This document shows, piece after piece, positions 8,276-16,999 of a DNA stretch of 35,982 bases. Position 1 is the first letter of the stretch; every line of letters starts with the position of its first letter. The translations under genes and the position numbers were made by a program. Source of the DNA: Bacteroidales bacterium (GTDB lineage Bacteria; Bacteroidota; Bacteroidia; Bacteroidales; F082). The stretch is taken from the NCBI GenBank assembly GCA_016290215.1, contig JAEETH010000034.1, positions 1 through 35,982 on the forward strand. Direction: 5' to 3'. Below the pieces are notes generated by a model. The model saw nothing but the letters and a program-made list of their open reading frames with translations, did not search any database and had not been told where the DNA came from.

Positions 8276-11200
8276 TTATCAAAATGAAAAACAGAATATC
8301 GACAATAATCCTTGCGGGTGTACTCGCCTTGTCGTTCAAAGCAGGCCTTGCGCAGGACAACACCTACCATTCTGTTCTGAGTGAACACACTTGGTATCGT
8401 CTCTCGGTGACGAAAGAAGGCGTTTACAAGTTGGACTATGCCACATTGCAGGCCATGGGAGTTGATGTGAATGCGTTGAATCCCAATCAGATAAGGATTT
8501 TTGGTAACCCTTCAGGTGCCTTGCCTGAAAAGAATGCCAAAGCCCGCCCTGACGACCTGACAGAGATGGCTATTTTTGTCGATGGGGCAGAGGATGGCAC
8601 CTTTGACCGCGATGATATGGTGTATTTCTATGGCCAGGAGCCTACCCTATGGAAGATGGTCAACACGTCGGGCAATACTTATACGAGGGAACGCAATTAC
8701 TACACCGACACCACCTATTATTATTTATGCACGGATAGCGGTCAGGATGGTTTGAGGGTGGGAGAGAAGCCCACGCTTGACGTGGAGAGCGCGACGACGG
8801 TGATTTCGGAGTTCCCCGATTATTTGTGGCATGAAGAGGAGCTGTTTTCGCCTTATAATCAAGGTCTTAATTGGTTTGGCGAGAAGATAGGTATGGAAGA
8901 TTCTTTGCTGACACTGCAATTCCATTTCCCGAACTTGGTGAAAACCAAGGCGTTGAAAGTGAAGTCGAAAGTGTATGGCAAGAGTTCGAGTAGCATGCAA
9001 TACGACGCTTGGCTGAATGATGTGCATCTCGCAAACGGTGTTGCCATTGCGAAACCCAGCGACAACTATTATGCACGGCCTTCCTCTATTGAGAACCAAT
9101 TGTATTCGGATTCTGATTCCTTGGTTTTCAACCTGAGCATTCGCAATAATCCGAAGGCGATGCTTTTTCTCGATTATGTGGAGCTTTATGGTTGGCGTCA
9201 GCTGAAGCAGGTGGGCGATGTCTTCCCATTTAGGTTGATGTCGAACCAATTTGGGTACGGCGTGAGTGCCGTTTGGATTCAAAATACGAATGCCCAATGC
9301 CTGTTGTGGGATGTGACGAATCCGTTGAGTCCCGATAGGCAGAACGTTGTGGTGAGTGGTGGCAACATGATTTTTGCCCTCAACGAGGCCACAGAAAAAC
9401 GCTACGTGCTTTTCCAACCGATGGCTGCGCTCGAAGTGGAACATTGGCAGCGCATTCCTAACCAAAATGTTCACGCCATCGCCGATGCCGATATGCTGAT
9501 TCTTACTTCGCCCATTTTCATGGAACAGGCACAGCGTTTGGCCGACTACCATGCAGAACAGGATGGTCTGCGCAGCATCGTTGTCGATGTCAACGAGATT
9601 TACAACGAGTTTTCGACGGGCACACCCGACCCCACGGGCATCCGTGATTTTGTCCGTATGGTGTATCGTCGCAGTGCAGGCAACCTCAAATACCTTACCT
9701 TGTTTGGAAGGGCTTCTTTCGATTTCCGAAACATCTTGGGTGCTGGAAAGAATTATGTGCCTTGCTACGAAATCTTGGACCTTCCGGAATATGAGTTGAG
9801 CATCTGTACCGATGATTTCTTTGGCATGATGGATGACAACGAGGGCGCTAATAGTAACGGTAGGGTGGATATAGGCATTGGCCGTATCTCTGTGTCGACG
9901 GTGGAGGAAGCGGAGACGATTTTGAGGAAGATACAGCATTATGACGACCTCGCTGCCGTTCATGGTGATTGGAAAACCAACCTCTTTTTGTTTGCTGACG
10001 ACGATCAACAGTCTTATGTTGACAATAGCGAGACCTATTACAAAATGTCGGATACGCTTTGCCCGCCTTTGACCGCCAAGAAGGTGTATTGTGGCGCCTA
10101 TCCTGTGGTGAGTACTTCAACGGGCGTGGAAATCCCAGGTGCCAATGCCGATGTGATGCGTGCTTTCGACGATGGTGCCTTGGCAGTGTTGTACACAGGT
10201 CACGGCGGCGTCAAAGGCTTGACCGGCGACAATGTCTTTACCAATTCCGACATTGCTGCGCTGAGAAACTACGACAAGACGCCTTTTGTTTTTACGGCTA
10301 CCTGCGAGTTCGCTAAATACGACAATCCGTTGTTGGTTTCGGCAGGCGAGTTGATGTTCCTTAACCCCCATGGAGGTACGGTGGCCTTGCTTACGGCTTG
10401 TCGCCCGACGATAGGTCCCAACAATGTCAAATTAGGTAGGGCTTTGGTGAGGGTGCTTTATCAAAGGGAACGTGACGGAAGCCCGCTGCGCTTTGGCGAC
10501 ATCGTCAGGATGGCCAAGATGGATCCAAGCAATTATTCTTCGTCGACACCATTAGAAAGCAAGAATATTGCGTTTTTGTTTTTGGGTGACCCTGCCATGC
10601 GTTTTGCACTTCCCAAAGAGAATATCACTTTGCAGAGAATCAATGGGTTGGATGCCGATGAGGGTACGGCCGCACTTCATGCCATGAGCATGGTGGCTTT
10701 GGAGGGCGAGGTTAGGAATGTTTATGGGGAATTGGACACCCAATTCAATGGTGAACTGTGGATGAAGTTTTTCGATAAGAAGAGCAAACTGAGAGTGAAA
10801 TATTCGAACACCTATACCGATGTGTATTATCATAAGGATGTGCTGTATCAGGGAAGGGTAGAGGTGAAGAATGGGAAGTTCAGTGTTTCTTTCCAGGTGC
10901 CTAAGGACATCAGGCTTGAAAACGGTCGTCCGCGCTTCAGCTTCTATGCTTACGACTCCATTCGCAACATCGATGCCATGGGGCGTTTCGACTTGCTGAA
11001 TCTGGGCGGCATCGACCCGGTAGCTGTGGCCGACGATCAAGGTCCCATCATCAACTTCTATTGGAACACGCCCGACTTTGAGGACGGTGAGCACGTGGAA
11101 CGCCAAGGAATGCTGTATGCCGACCTGTATGACGCACAAGGCATTTACCATTATGACTACAGCTTGGGGCGCGACATCATGTTGAGCAGCAACCACATGG

Positions 11201-11688
11201 CCTACAACAATTTGGTCTTGAACGAGCAATATGAACCCGCTTTGAACGATTTTAGGCGTGGGCGCGTTGTCATCCCTGTCGACAACCTTGTTCCAGGCAC
11301 TTACGAATTCAAGCTGAAGGTTTGGGACACGCAGAACAATGCTTCCGAGGCTTCGTTGTGGTTCGTTGTCGACGATGACTTGTTCCTCTCGCAAGTGTAC
11401 AATTATCCCAATCCTTTTGCGGACGAAACCCGCATCACCCTGACCCATATCGGCGAGGACGGCAATTTCGACGTGAACATTGAGATTTTCGACATCATGG
11501 GCAGACAGGTGCAGCAACTTCAAAAAAGAGTCACAGCCACTAATGGAGTCGTCGAACCTATCCTTTGGAACGGCTGTGGCTATTCTGGAAGTCCTTTGAA
11601 GTCAGGTGTTTATCTTTATCGCCTTACTTTGACCGACGAGAACGGCTATTTCCGCACCGTCAGCCAACGCATGGTCATCAGTCGCTAA
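8272..11688 (+). CDS. Second PorU-like C25 peptidase (porU paralog)
   Basis: This 1138-residue protein is a paralog of the preceding PorU and overlaps its stop codon by 4 bp (ATGA), implying translational coupling. An ATG four codons later (8284) is the alternative start, and both give a signal peptide ending near AGLAQ. Its mature N-terminus (HTWYRLSVTKEGVYKLDY) aligns directly with the internal start of PorU homology, so it lacks the extra N-terminal domain of about 150 residues. The C25 domain retains His644 (LYTGHGGVKG) and Cys678 (TATCEFAKYDN), with the same 34-residue spacing as in PorU. A CTD-like region (YNYPNPFADETRITL to GVYLYRLTLTDENG) closes the protein. It may be a second attachment enzyme, a PorU partner or a divergent sortase; the sequence does not decide. 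Confidence 0.88.
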   Translation: MIIKMKNRISTIILAGVLALSFKAGLAQDNTYHSVLSEHTWYRLSVTKEGVYKLDYATLQAMGVDVNALNPNQIRIFGNPSGALPEKNAKARPDDLTEMAIFVDGAEDGTFDRDDMVYFYGQEPTLWKMVNTSGNTYTRERNYYTDTTYYYLCTDSGQDGLRVGEKPTLDVESATTVISEFPDYLWHEEELFSPYNQGLNWFGEKIGMEDSLLTLQFHFPNLVKTKALKVKSKVYGKSSSSMQYDAWLNDVHLANGVAIAKPSDNYYARPSSIENQLYSDSDSLVFNLSIRNNPKAMLFLDYVELYGWRQLKQVGDVFPFRLMSNQFGYGVSAVWIQNTNAQCLLWDVTNPLSPDRQNVVVSGGNMIFALNEATEKRYVLFQPMAALEVEHWQRIPNQNVHAIADADMLILTSPIFMEQAQRLADYHAEQDGLRSIVVDVNEIYNEFSTGTPDPTGIRDFVRMVYRRSAGNLKYLTLFGRASFDFRNILGAGKNYVPCYEILDLPEYELSICTDDFFGMMDDNEGANSNGRVDIGIGRISVSTVEEAETILRKIQHYDDLAAVHGDWKTNLFLFADDDQQSYVDNSETYYKMSDTLCPPLTAKKVYCGAYPVVSTSTGVEIPGANADVMRAFDDGALAVLYTGHGGVKGLTGDNVFTNSDIAALRNYDKTPFVFTATCEFAKYDNPLLVSAGELMFLNPHGGTVALLTACRPTIGPNNVKLGRALVRVLYQRERDGSPLRFGDIVRMAKMDPSNYSSSTPLESKNIAFLFLGDPAMRFALPKENITLQRINGLDADEGTAALHAMSMVALEGEVRNVYGELDTQFNGELWMKFFDKKSKLRVKYSNTYTDVYYHKDVLYQGRVEVKNGKFSVSFQVPKDIRLENGRPRFSFYAYDSIRNIDAMGRFDLLNLGGIDPVAVADDQGPIINFYWNTPDFEDGEHVERQGMLYADLYDAQGIYHYDYSLGRDIMLSSNHMAYNNLVLNEQYEPALNDFRRGRVVIPVDNLVPGTYEFKLKVWDTQNNASEASLWFVVDDDLFLSQVYNYPNPFADETRITLTHIGEDGNFDVNIEIFDIMGRQVQQLQKRVTATNGVVEPILWNGCGYSGSPLKSGVYLYRLTLTDENGYFRTVSQRMVISR

Positions 11689-11704
11689 CTTAGCGATCCC
11701 TGAG

Positions 11705-11723
11705 CCCTGAGCCTGTCGAAGGG
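11705..11723 (+). repeat. REP-like intergenic motif, copy 2
   Basis: CCCTGAGCCTGTCGAAGGG, 16 bp after the stop of the second porU-like gene. It matches the copy at 2595-2613 at 18 of 19 positions and is oriented the same way relative to transcription. Partial duplications of the motif flank it (CCCTGAG upstream, GTCGAAGGG downstream). Confidence 0.7.
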
Positions 11724-11792
11724 TCGAAGGGCCGCTTTCTCGTTGACAAATTTTTTTTTCAAGCTTATACAATAAGCCATTTGATTATTCGT

Positions 11793-11800
11793 TATTTTTG
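11793..11800 (+). promoter_or_regulatory. Candidate -7 box for porV
   Basis: TATTTTTG matches the Bacteroidota -7 consensus and lies 26 bp before the porV ATG. No good -33 element sits at the usual 19-21 nt spacing, so this may be a weak or secondary promoter. Confidence 0.35.
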
Positions 11801-11826
11801 CAATCTATAAATTTTAAAAATCGGAT

Positions 11827-13008
11827 ATGAAAATCAAGAAACTACTTTTCGCCGCTCTGATGATGGTCGCGGCGGTGTCGTACGGACAGAACTCTCCGAA
11901 TGTGATTACAACGGCAGTTCCTTTTGTCTCCATCAACCCTGATTCAAGAGGTGGAGGTTTGGGTGATTGTGGCGTGGCATCCACGCCCGATGTGTATTCC
12001 ATGCATTACAATCCCGCCAAGTATGTGTTTATGGAAAATAAGCTTAGCGTTGGCTTGGGCTACAGCCCCTGGCTGAGGAATTTGGTTCCCGATATGGGAC
12101 TGGCCTATCTTGCCGCCGCATACAAGATCAACGACCGCTCTTCCGTGGCTGCCACCTTGCGTTACTTTAATGCAGGCAATATCGATTTCAGGGACCAATA
12201 CAACCATTCGTTGGGACAGTATAACCCGAATGAATGGGCAGTCGACGCCACCTATTCACGTATGCTCGGCGATTATCTGTCGGGTGCTGTGGCAGGCCGT
12301 TTCATCTATTCCAACCTGATTCAGAATCAAGCCGACTATGCCCGTGCTGGTATTTCAGTGGCTGCTGATGTCGCTCTTTACTATAAACGTCCTGTGGAAT
12401 GGTTCAGCAGCATGGATGCCGACATTATGTGGGGTGTCAACATTAATAACATTGGTAGTAAGGTGACCTATAGCGCCTCCAACAACCGTCGTGACTTTAT
12501 CCCCACCACGTTGCGTGCCGGTGCTGGCCTGAAACTCGAACTTGACGACTACAACTCCTTGGCTTTCATGTTTGACTTGACCAAGCTTTTGGTGCCTACG
12601 CCACCTATCTATTATCAAGATTCTATGTATGGTAAGGACAATGATGTGGCCGTTGTGACGGGTATTATCCAATCCTTCTATGATGCTCCAGGCGTGTCCA
12701 TAAATCAGTCGACCGGTGAACTGAATCATATCGGCAAGTTCTACGAAGAGCTTTGCGAAATTAATATCGGTGCTGGTATTGAGTATTGGTACAACAACAT
12801 CTTCTCAGTCCGTGCCGGTTATTTCAACGAGACCGCTCTGAAGGGTAACCGTAAGTATGTGACCGTCGGTGCCGCTCTGAAATACAATGTGTTTGGCCTT
12901 GATGTCTCTTACCTGATTCCTGTGGGAACTGTGGTGGGCAGCAATCCTTTGGAGAACACCCTGCGCTTCAACCTCACCTATAGCATGGGTAAGAAGAAAG
13001 CTGATTAA
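11827..13008 (+). CDS. porV: Type IX secretion outer membrane channel protein PorV (LptO)
   Basis: PorV is a FadL-like outer-membrane beta-barrel that collects T9SS cargo from the translocon and delivers it to PorU in the attachment complex. This 393-residue copy has a signal peptide (MKIKKLLFAALMMVAAVSYG, cut before QNSPN). The N-terminal PorV signature reads VPFVSINPDSRGGGLGDCGV, followed by MHYNPAKYVF, and alternating amphipathic strands run to the aromatic C-terminus (NTLRFNLTYSMG). It follows the second porU-like gene after 138 bp containing a REP-like repeat and a promoter-like box. It may therefore be transcribed both with porU and independently. A strong terminator follows. Confidence 0.93.
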   Translation: MKIKKLLFAALMMVAAVSYGQNSPNVITTAVPFVSINPDSRGGGLGDCGVASTPDVYSMHYNPAKYVFMENKLSVGLGYSPWLRNLVPDMGLAYLAAAYKINDRSSVAATLRYFNAGNIDFRDQYNHSLGQYNPNEWAVDATYSRMLGDYLSGAVAGRFIYSNLIQNQADYARAGISVAADVALYYKRPVEWFSSMDADIMWGVNINNIGSKVTYSASNNRRDFIPTTLRAGAGLKLELDDYNSLAFMFDLTKLLVPTPPIYYQDSMYGKDNDVAVVTGIIQSFYDAPGVSINQSTGELNHIGKFYEELCEINIGAGIEYWYNNIFSVRAGYFNETALKGNRKYVTVGAALKYNVFGLDVSYLIPVGTVVGSNPLENTLRFNLTYSMGKKKAD

Positions 13009-13028
13009 CCAAGACACAGTATTACAAC

Positions 13029-13060
13029 AAAAAAGCCTCTCAAATTTGGGAGGCTTTTTT
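13029..13060. terminator. Bidirectional terminator between porV and rpoD
   Basis: AAAAAAGCCTC and GAGGCTTTTTT pair perfectly around a 10-nt loop, with A and T runs on both sides. It therefore works as an intrinsic terminator for porV on the plus strand and rpoD on the minus strand, which converge here. Confidence 0.9.
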
Positions 13061-13067
13061 GATTTCA

Positions 13068-13931
13068 TTAACCGAGGTAACTCTTCAGGATCTTGCTGCG
13101 GCTGGTGTGTTTCAACCGGCGTATGGCCTTTTCCTTAATCTGACGCACGCGCTCGCGCGTCAGGTCGAATTTCTCACCAATCTCTTCCAAGGTCATCGGG
13201 TGGCTGCCGTTCAGCCCGAAATACAGGCGGACGACATCCTGCTCCCTTTGCGTCAGGGTGGAGATGGCTCGGTCGATTTCTTTACGCAACGACTCATACA
13301 GAAGCTCGGTCTCGGGCGTCGGGGCCTCCTCGCTCTTCAGCACGTCGTACATGGTGTTGTCTTCATCTTGCACGAGCGGTGCGTCCATCGAGATGTGGCG
13401 ACCGGCGTTCTTCATTGACTCTTTCACCTCTTGTTCCGTGATTTCAAGGACTTCGGCAATCTCCTCTGCATTGGGTTCACGCTCAAATTCTTGCTCTAAC
13501 TTAGCGTAAGTTTTGTTGATTTTGTTGATGGAACCGATTTTGTTGAGAGGGAGTCGGACAATACGCGATTGTTCGGCCAAAGCCTGCAGGATGGACTGAC
13601 GAATCCACCACACGGCGTAGGAGATGAACTTGAAACCTCTGGTTTCGTCGAAACGTTGTGCGGCTTTTATCAGCCCCAAGTTGCCTTCGTTGATTAAGTC
13701 GGGAAGACTGAGGCCTTGGTTCTGATACTGTTTTGCTACGGAGACTACAAAGCGCAAGTTAGCCTTGGTGAGTTTTTCCAACGCGATCTTGTCGCCTTGC
13801 TTGATACGCTGGGCCAATTCAACCTCTTCTTCAGCCGAAATCAGCTCAACCTTACCAATCTCTTGCAGGTACTTGTCGAGAGACGCGGTCTCACGGTTCG
13901 TCACCTGCTTCGTAATCTTTAACTGCCTCAT
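13068..13931 (-). CDS. rpoD: Primary RNA polymerase sigma factor (sigma-70 family, RpoD/SigA)
   Basis: This is the housekeeping sigma factor, which directs RNA polymerase to TTTG/TAnnTTTG promoters. At 287 residues it has the short Bacteroidota form, lacking the long acidic region 1.1. Region 1.2 begins [20 protein letters not shown]. Region 2 shows [20 protein letters not shown] and [20 protein letters not shown], where W-W-I-R-Q is the -10-reading and melting segment. Region 3 follows ([19 protein letters not shown]). Region 4 ends with the helix-turn-helix [20 protein letters not shown]. It converges on porV. Upstream lies a palindrome array separating it from pnp. Confidence 0.95.
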   Translation of the reverse strand: MRQLKITKQVTNRETASLDKYLQEIGKVELISAEEEVELAQRIKQGDKIALEKLTKANLRFVVSVAKQYQNQGLSLPDLINEGNLGLIKAAQRFDETRGFKFISYAVWWIRQSILQALAEQSRIVRLPLNKIGSINKINKTYAKLEQEFEREPNAEEIAEVLEITEQEVKESMKNAGRHISMDAPLVQDEDNTMYDVLKSEEAPTPETELLYESLRKEIDRAISTLTQREQDVVRLYFGLNGSHPMTLEEIGEKFDLTRERVRQIKEKAIRRLKHTSRSKILKSYLG

Positions 13932-13977
13932 TTAAGTTTATTTAGTTCTTTGAATAGGTTTTCTTTCTTTAGCGTTC

Positions 13978-14092
13978 GTTCGGATTTGCACTCTGAACGG
14001 GCTTTCTTTGTCGTTCGAGCGGATTTGCAATCCGCTCGCGGTGAGGTGGGGATTTCAAATCCCCTATTCGTTGCTGCCGGATTACAAATCCG
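13978..14092. repeat. Array of four short palindromes downstream of pnp
   Basis: Four palindromes share a GGATTT-n-AATCC type core: an imperfect one at 13978-13998, GAGCGGATTTGCAATCCGCT at 14017-14036, GGGGATTTCAAATCCCC at 14048-14064, and CGGATTACAAATCCG at 14078-14092. The flanking arms differ while the core is kept, which suggests repeated insertion or duplication of a small element. They lie in the 181-bp gap between pnp and rpoD and could form stable RNA hairpins at the 3' end of the pnp message. Confidence 0.8.
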
Positions 14093-14112
14093 CCAGAACC
14101 TCTCGTGGTTTC

Positions 14113-16374
14113 TTACTTTCTGCGGGGACCGCCGTTGCCACCGTGGTTGCCATTGCCGTGGCCACCACCAGGACGACCGTTGCCGTGGTTGCCGCCGTTG
14201 GGACGCGGACCACCGGGACGGGGACCGTTGGGCTTCTTCTCCTCATAGCCTTCCGGCTTGGGGAGCAGGGCACGGTGCGACAGACGGAGTTTGCCGGTCT
14301 TCTCATCGATTTCGACTAACTTCACGTCAATCTCGTCGCCTTCCTTCAGGCCCGTCTCTTCCATGGTCTCGTAACGCTTCCAGTCGATTTCGGAGATGTG
14401 CAGCAGACCGTCCTTGTTGGGGATGATTTCCACAAAGGCACCGAAGGCCATGATGGAAACGATCTTGCCGTGGTAGACTTCGCCAACCTCGGGCACTTGC
14501 ACGATAGCCTTGATCTTGGCCTTGCAAGCTTCGATGTCTTCCTTGTTCTGTGAGGCAATCTCCACGATACCCTTTTGCTCGTCTTCGGTGATGACGATGA
14601 CAGTGTTGGTCTGCTTCTGCATCTCTTGGATGACCTTGCCACCAGGGCCGATGACGGCACCGATCATATCCTTCGGGATATACATGGTCTCGATGCGAGG
14701 CACAAACTCCTTGTAGTCAGAACGCGGCTCGGAGATGGTCTTGGCCATTTCGTCGAGGATGTGGAGACGGCCCTGACGGGCTTGCTCCAAGGCTTCGGTC
14801 AGCACCTCGTAGGAGAGGCCGTCGACCTTGATGTCCATTTGGCAGGCGGTGATACCGTCGCGGGTACCCGTGACCTTGAAGTCCATGTCGCCGAGGTGGT
14901 CCTCGTCACCGAGGATGTCGGTGAGGATGGCGTATTTGCCGGTCTCGCTATCCGAAATCATACCCATGGCCACGCCAGCGACGGGCTTGCGCATCGGCAC
15001 GCCAGCGTCCATCAGGGCGAGGCAGCCACCGCACACTGAGGCCATAGAGGATGAACCGTTGGATTCGAGGATGTCGCTCACGATACGGATGGTGTAAGGC
15101 ATGGTCTCGTCGTGAGGCACCATCGTCTTGAGGGCGCGCTCGGCGAGGTTGCCGTGACCGATTTCGCGGCGGCTGGTGCTGCGCTGTGCCTTGGCCTCGC
15201 CAGTGGCAAAGCCGGGGAAGTTGTAGTGCAGCGTGAAGTTCTTGGTGCCTTCCACCACGGCGCCGTCCAAGGTCTGCTCATCGAGCTTGGTGCCGAGGGT
15301 GACGGTGACCAGAGCCTGGGTCTCACCACGGGTGAACACAGCCGAGCCGTGGGCCTTGGGCAGCACGTCGACTTCGGTCCAGATGGGACGCACTTCGTTG
15401 GTCTTACGGCCATCGAGACGGATGCGTTCGTTGAGGACGGCGTTACGCACAGCCGAGCGTTCCACATCGTGGAAATAACGCTTGGCGAGCGGGGTGATGG
15501 TTTCCAGCTCTTCTTCGGTATATTTTTCGAGATATTTGTCAAGGATGCCGCTGAAGGTCTCTTCGCGGAGGTGCTTGTCGGCGCAGCCGGTGAGGGCGAA
15601 GTCGTAGCAAGGCTGGTAGCAGTTGGCTTCGATTTCGGCGCGGAGGTTCTCGTCGTTCACCTCGTGGCAGTACTCGCGCTTGGCCTTGTTGACCTGTTCC
15701 ATGAGCTCGATCTGAGCCTGGCATTGGATCTTGATGGCTTCGTGGGCAGCTTTCAAGGCGCCGAGCATTTCTTGTTCGCTCACTTCCTTGCATTCGCCTT
15801 CCACCATGCAGATGTCTTTCATGGAGGCGGCCACCATCAGTTCGAGGCGGGCTTCCTCCATCTGGGCGAAGGTCGGGTTGATGACATATTCGTCACCGAT
15901 GAGGGCCACGCGCACTTCCGAAATCGGGCCATGGAAGGGGATGTCGGACACGCAGATGGCAGCTGAGGCAGCCAAAGCGGCGAGGGCATCGGGGGTCTGG
16001 TCCTTGTCGTTCGACAGGAGGTTGACCTGCACGATTGTCTCGGCATGATAGTCATCGGGGAACAGCGGGCGCAAAGCGCGGTCGATGAGGCGTGAAATCA
16101 GCACTTCATAGTCGGAGGGCTTGGCCTCACGTTTAAAGAAACCGCCAGGGAACTTGCCCGTGGCGTAGTATTTTTCCCTATAGTCGACAGACAGGGGGAA
16201 GAAATCGGTTTCGGGAGCCACTTCAGTGGCGGAGCATACGGTGGCCAGAATGACGGTGTCGCCGCAACGCAGAATCACGGAGCCGTCGGCCTGTTTGGCA
16301 TAACGGCCAGTGTTGAGCGTAATCTCTTGACCGTTAGGCATGTGGATGGTTTGTGTAAATCCAGTAGGACCCAT
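14113..16374 (-). CDS. pnp: Polyribonucleotide nucleotidyltransferase (PNPase)
   Basis: PNPase degrades RNA 3' to 5' by phosphorolysis and can add heteropolymeric tails. The 753-residue protein has two RNase PH domains (about 5-230 and 315-545), the first with [22 protein letters not shown], the second with [29 protein letters not shown] and the phosphate-site region [22 protein letters not shown] domain ([20 protein letters not shown], about 590-650) and an S1 domain ([20 protein letters not shown], about 660-730) follow. The last ~35 residues are an unusual Gly/Asn/Pro/Arg-rich tail. It lies downstream of rpsO, the order also known in E. coli, with a terminator or attenuator between them. 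Confidence 0.96.
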   Translation of the reverse strand: MGPTGFTQTIHMPNGQEITLNTGRYAKQADGSVILRCGDTVILATVCSATEVAPETDFFPLSVDYREKYYATGKFPGGFFKREAKPSDYEVLISRLIDRALRPLFPDDYHAETIVQVNLLSNDKDQTPDALAALAASAAICVSDIPFHGPISEVRVALIGDEYVINPTFAQMEEARLELMVAASMKDICMVEGECKEVSEQEMLGALKAAHEAIKIQCQAQIELMEQVNKAKREYCHEVNDENLRAEIEANCYQPCYDFALTGCADKHLREETFSGILDKYLEKYTEEELETITPLAKRYFHDVERSAVRNAVLNERIRLDGRKTNEVRPIWTEVDVLPKAHGSAVFTRGETQALVTVTLGTKLDEQTLDGAVVEGTKNFTLHYNFPGFATGEAKAQRSTSRREIGHGNLAERALKTMVPHDETMPYTIRIVSDILESNGSSSMASVCGGCLALMDAGVPMRKPVAGVAMGMISDSETGKYAILTDILGDEDHLGDMDFKVTGTRDGITACQMDIKVDGLSYEVLTEALEQARQGRLHILDEMAKTISEPRSDYKEFVPRIETMYIPKDMIGAVIGPGGKVIQEMQKQTNTVIVITEDEQKGIVEIASQNKEDIEACKAKIKAIVQVPEVGEVYHGKIVSIMAFGAFVEIIPNKDGLLHISEIDWKRYETMEETGLKEGDEIDVKLVEIDEKTGKLRLSHRALLPKPEGYEEKKPNGPRPGGPRPNGGNHGNGRPGGGHGNGNHGGNGGPRRK

Positions 16375-16445
16375 AATGATTAGAATTTTTTACTGTTTTC
16401 TCTTAGCTTCTTAAACGTATCGAATTGGGTGCAATAAATAGCAAA

Positions 16446-16471
16446 AAAAAGGCAATGTGTATTGCCTTTTT
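16446..16471 (-). terminator. Intrinsic terminator/attenuator between rpsO and pnp
   Basis: The 11-bp arms AAAAAGGCAAT and ATTGCCTTTTT close a 4-nt loop. On the minus strand the stem is followed by a run of Ts. It lies 30 bp after the rpsO stop and 72 bp before the pnp start, so it can end the rpsO transcript or attenuate read-through into pnp. Confidence 0.85.
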
Positions 16472-16501
16472 CTTGCGTTCCGCTTAAGGCGGGCGAAAGT
16501 T

Positions 16502-16771
16502 TTACTTTCTGATGCCCAATTCCTTAATGATGTTACGGTATCTTTCGATGTCGGTTCTCTTCAAATAATCGAGAAGTCTTCTTCTCTTACCTACCAAGCC
16601 AACCAACGCACGTTTGGCCGCCACATCCTTGTGATGGACTTTCGTTTGCTCTGTCAAATGCTTAATTCTGTAAGTGAACAAAGCGATTTGGCCTTCTGCT
16701 GAACCAGTATCGGCAGCGTTCTTGCCGTATTGGCTGAAAATCTCTGATTTCTTTTCTGCAGTTAAGTACAT
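16502..16771 (-). CDS. rpsO: 30S ribosomal protein S15
   Basis: S15 binds the central domain of 16S rRNA early in small-subunit assembly. The 89 residues are the standard length, and the family signature is intact: DTGSAEGQIALFTYRIKHLT, then HHKDVAAKRALVGLVGKRRR, then LLDYLKRTDIERYRNII. The ATG lies 45 bp downstream of a good -7 promoter box. The rpsO-pnp order is conserved across many bacteria. An intrinsic terminator separates the two genes here. Confidence 0.97.
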   Translation of the reverse strand: MYLTAEKKSEIFSQYGKNAADTGSAEGQIALFTYRIKHLTEQTKVHHKDVAAKRALVGLVGKRRRLLDYLKRTDIERYRNIIKELGIRK

Positions 16772-16815
16772 AATTTTCTTCTTTTTACACTAAATTTGTT
16801 GTTCTAAACGGGCTG

Positions 16816-16823
16816 CAAAGATA
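16816..16823 (-). promoter_or_regulatory. -7 promoter box of rpsO
   Basis: On the minus strand TATCTTTG matches TAnnTTTG exactly, and the rpsO ATG follows after 44 bp. The -33 element is not obvious. The 228-bp stretch between rpsO and the ATPase stop at 17000 holds nothing else I can support. Confidence 0.55.
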
Positions 16824-16999
16824 CGAATAATTTTGAAAGTGGGTAGGTTTTTGGGTAAAAAAATCTTTTGAGAGGAAGAATAGTATTGGTATTGTGAGTG
16901 ACAATTGTCGAATGTAATCGACAAAAAAATGAAAAATTTGTAAAGTGCATTTTGCAAAAATCGGGGAAAATTGTCGGGTGGAGTTGGCAAAATGGAGGG

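Noticed and set aside
8725-10008. Long minus-strand open frame of 427 codons under the second porU-like gene
   Set aside because: It is antisense to a gene with clear C25 motifs. Its His/Ile-rich composition is typical of a shadow frame.
15112-15966. Plus-strand open frame of 284 codons under pnp
   Set aside because: It is antisense to well-conserved PNPase domains and has a repetitive Gly/Val/Phe composition from codon bias, with no recognisable motifs.
16772-16999. Possible small gene between rpsO and the ATPase
   Set aside because: The only minus-strand frames are AT-rich, overlap the rpsO promoter and have no recognisable features.
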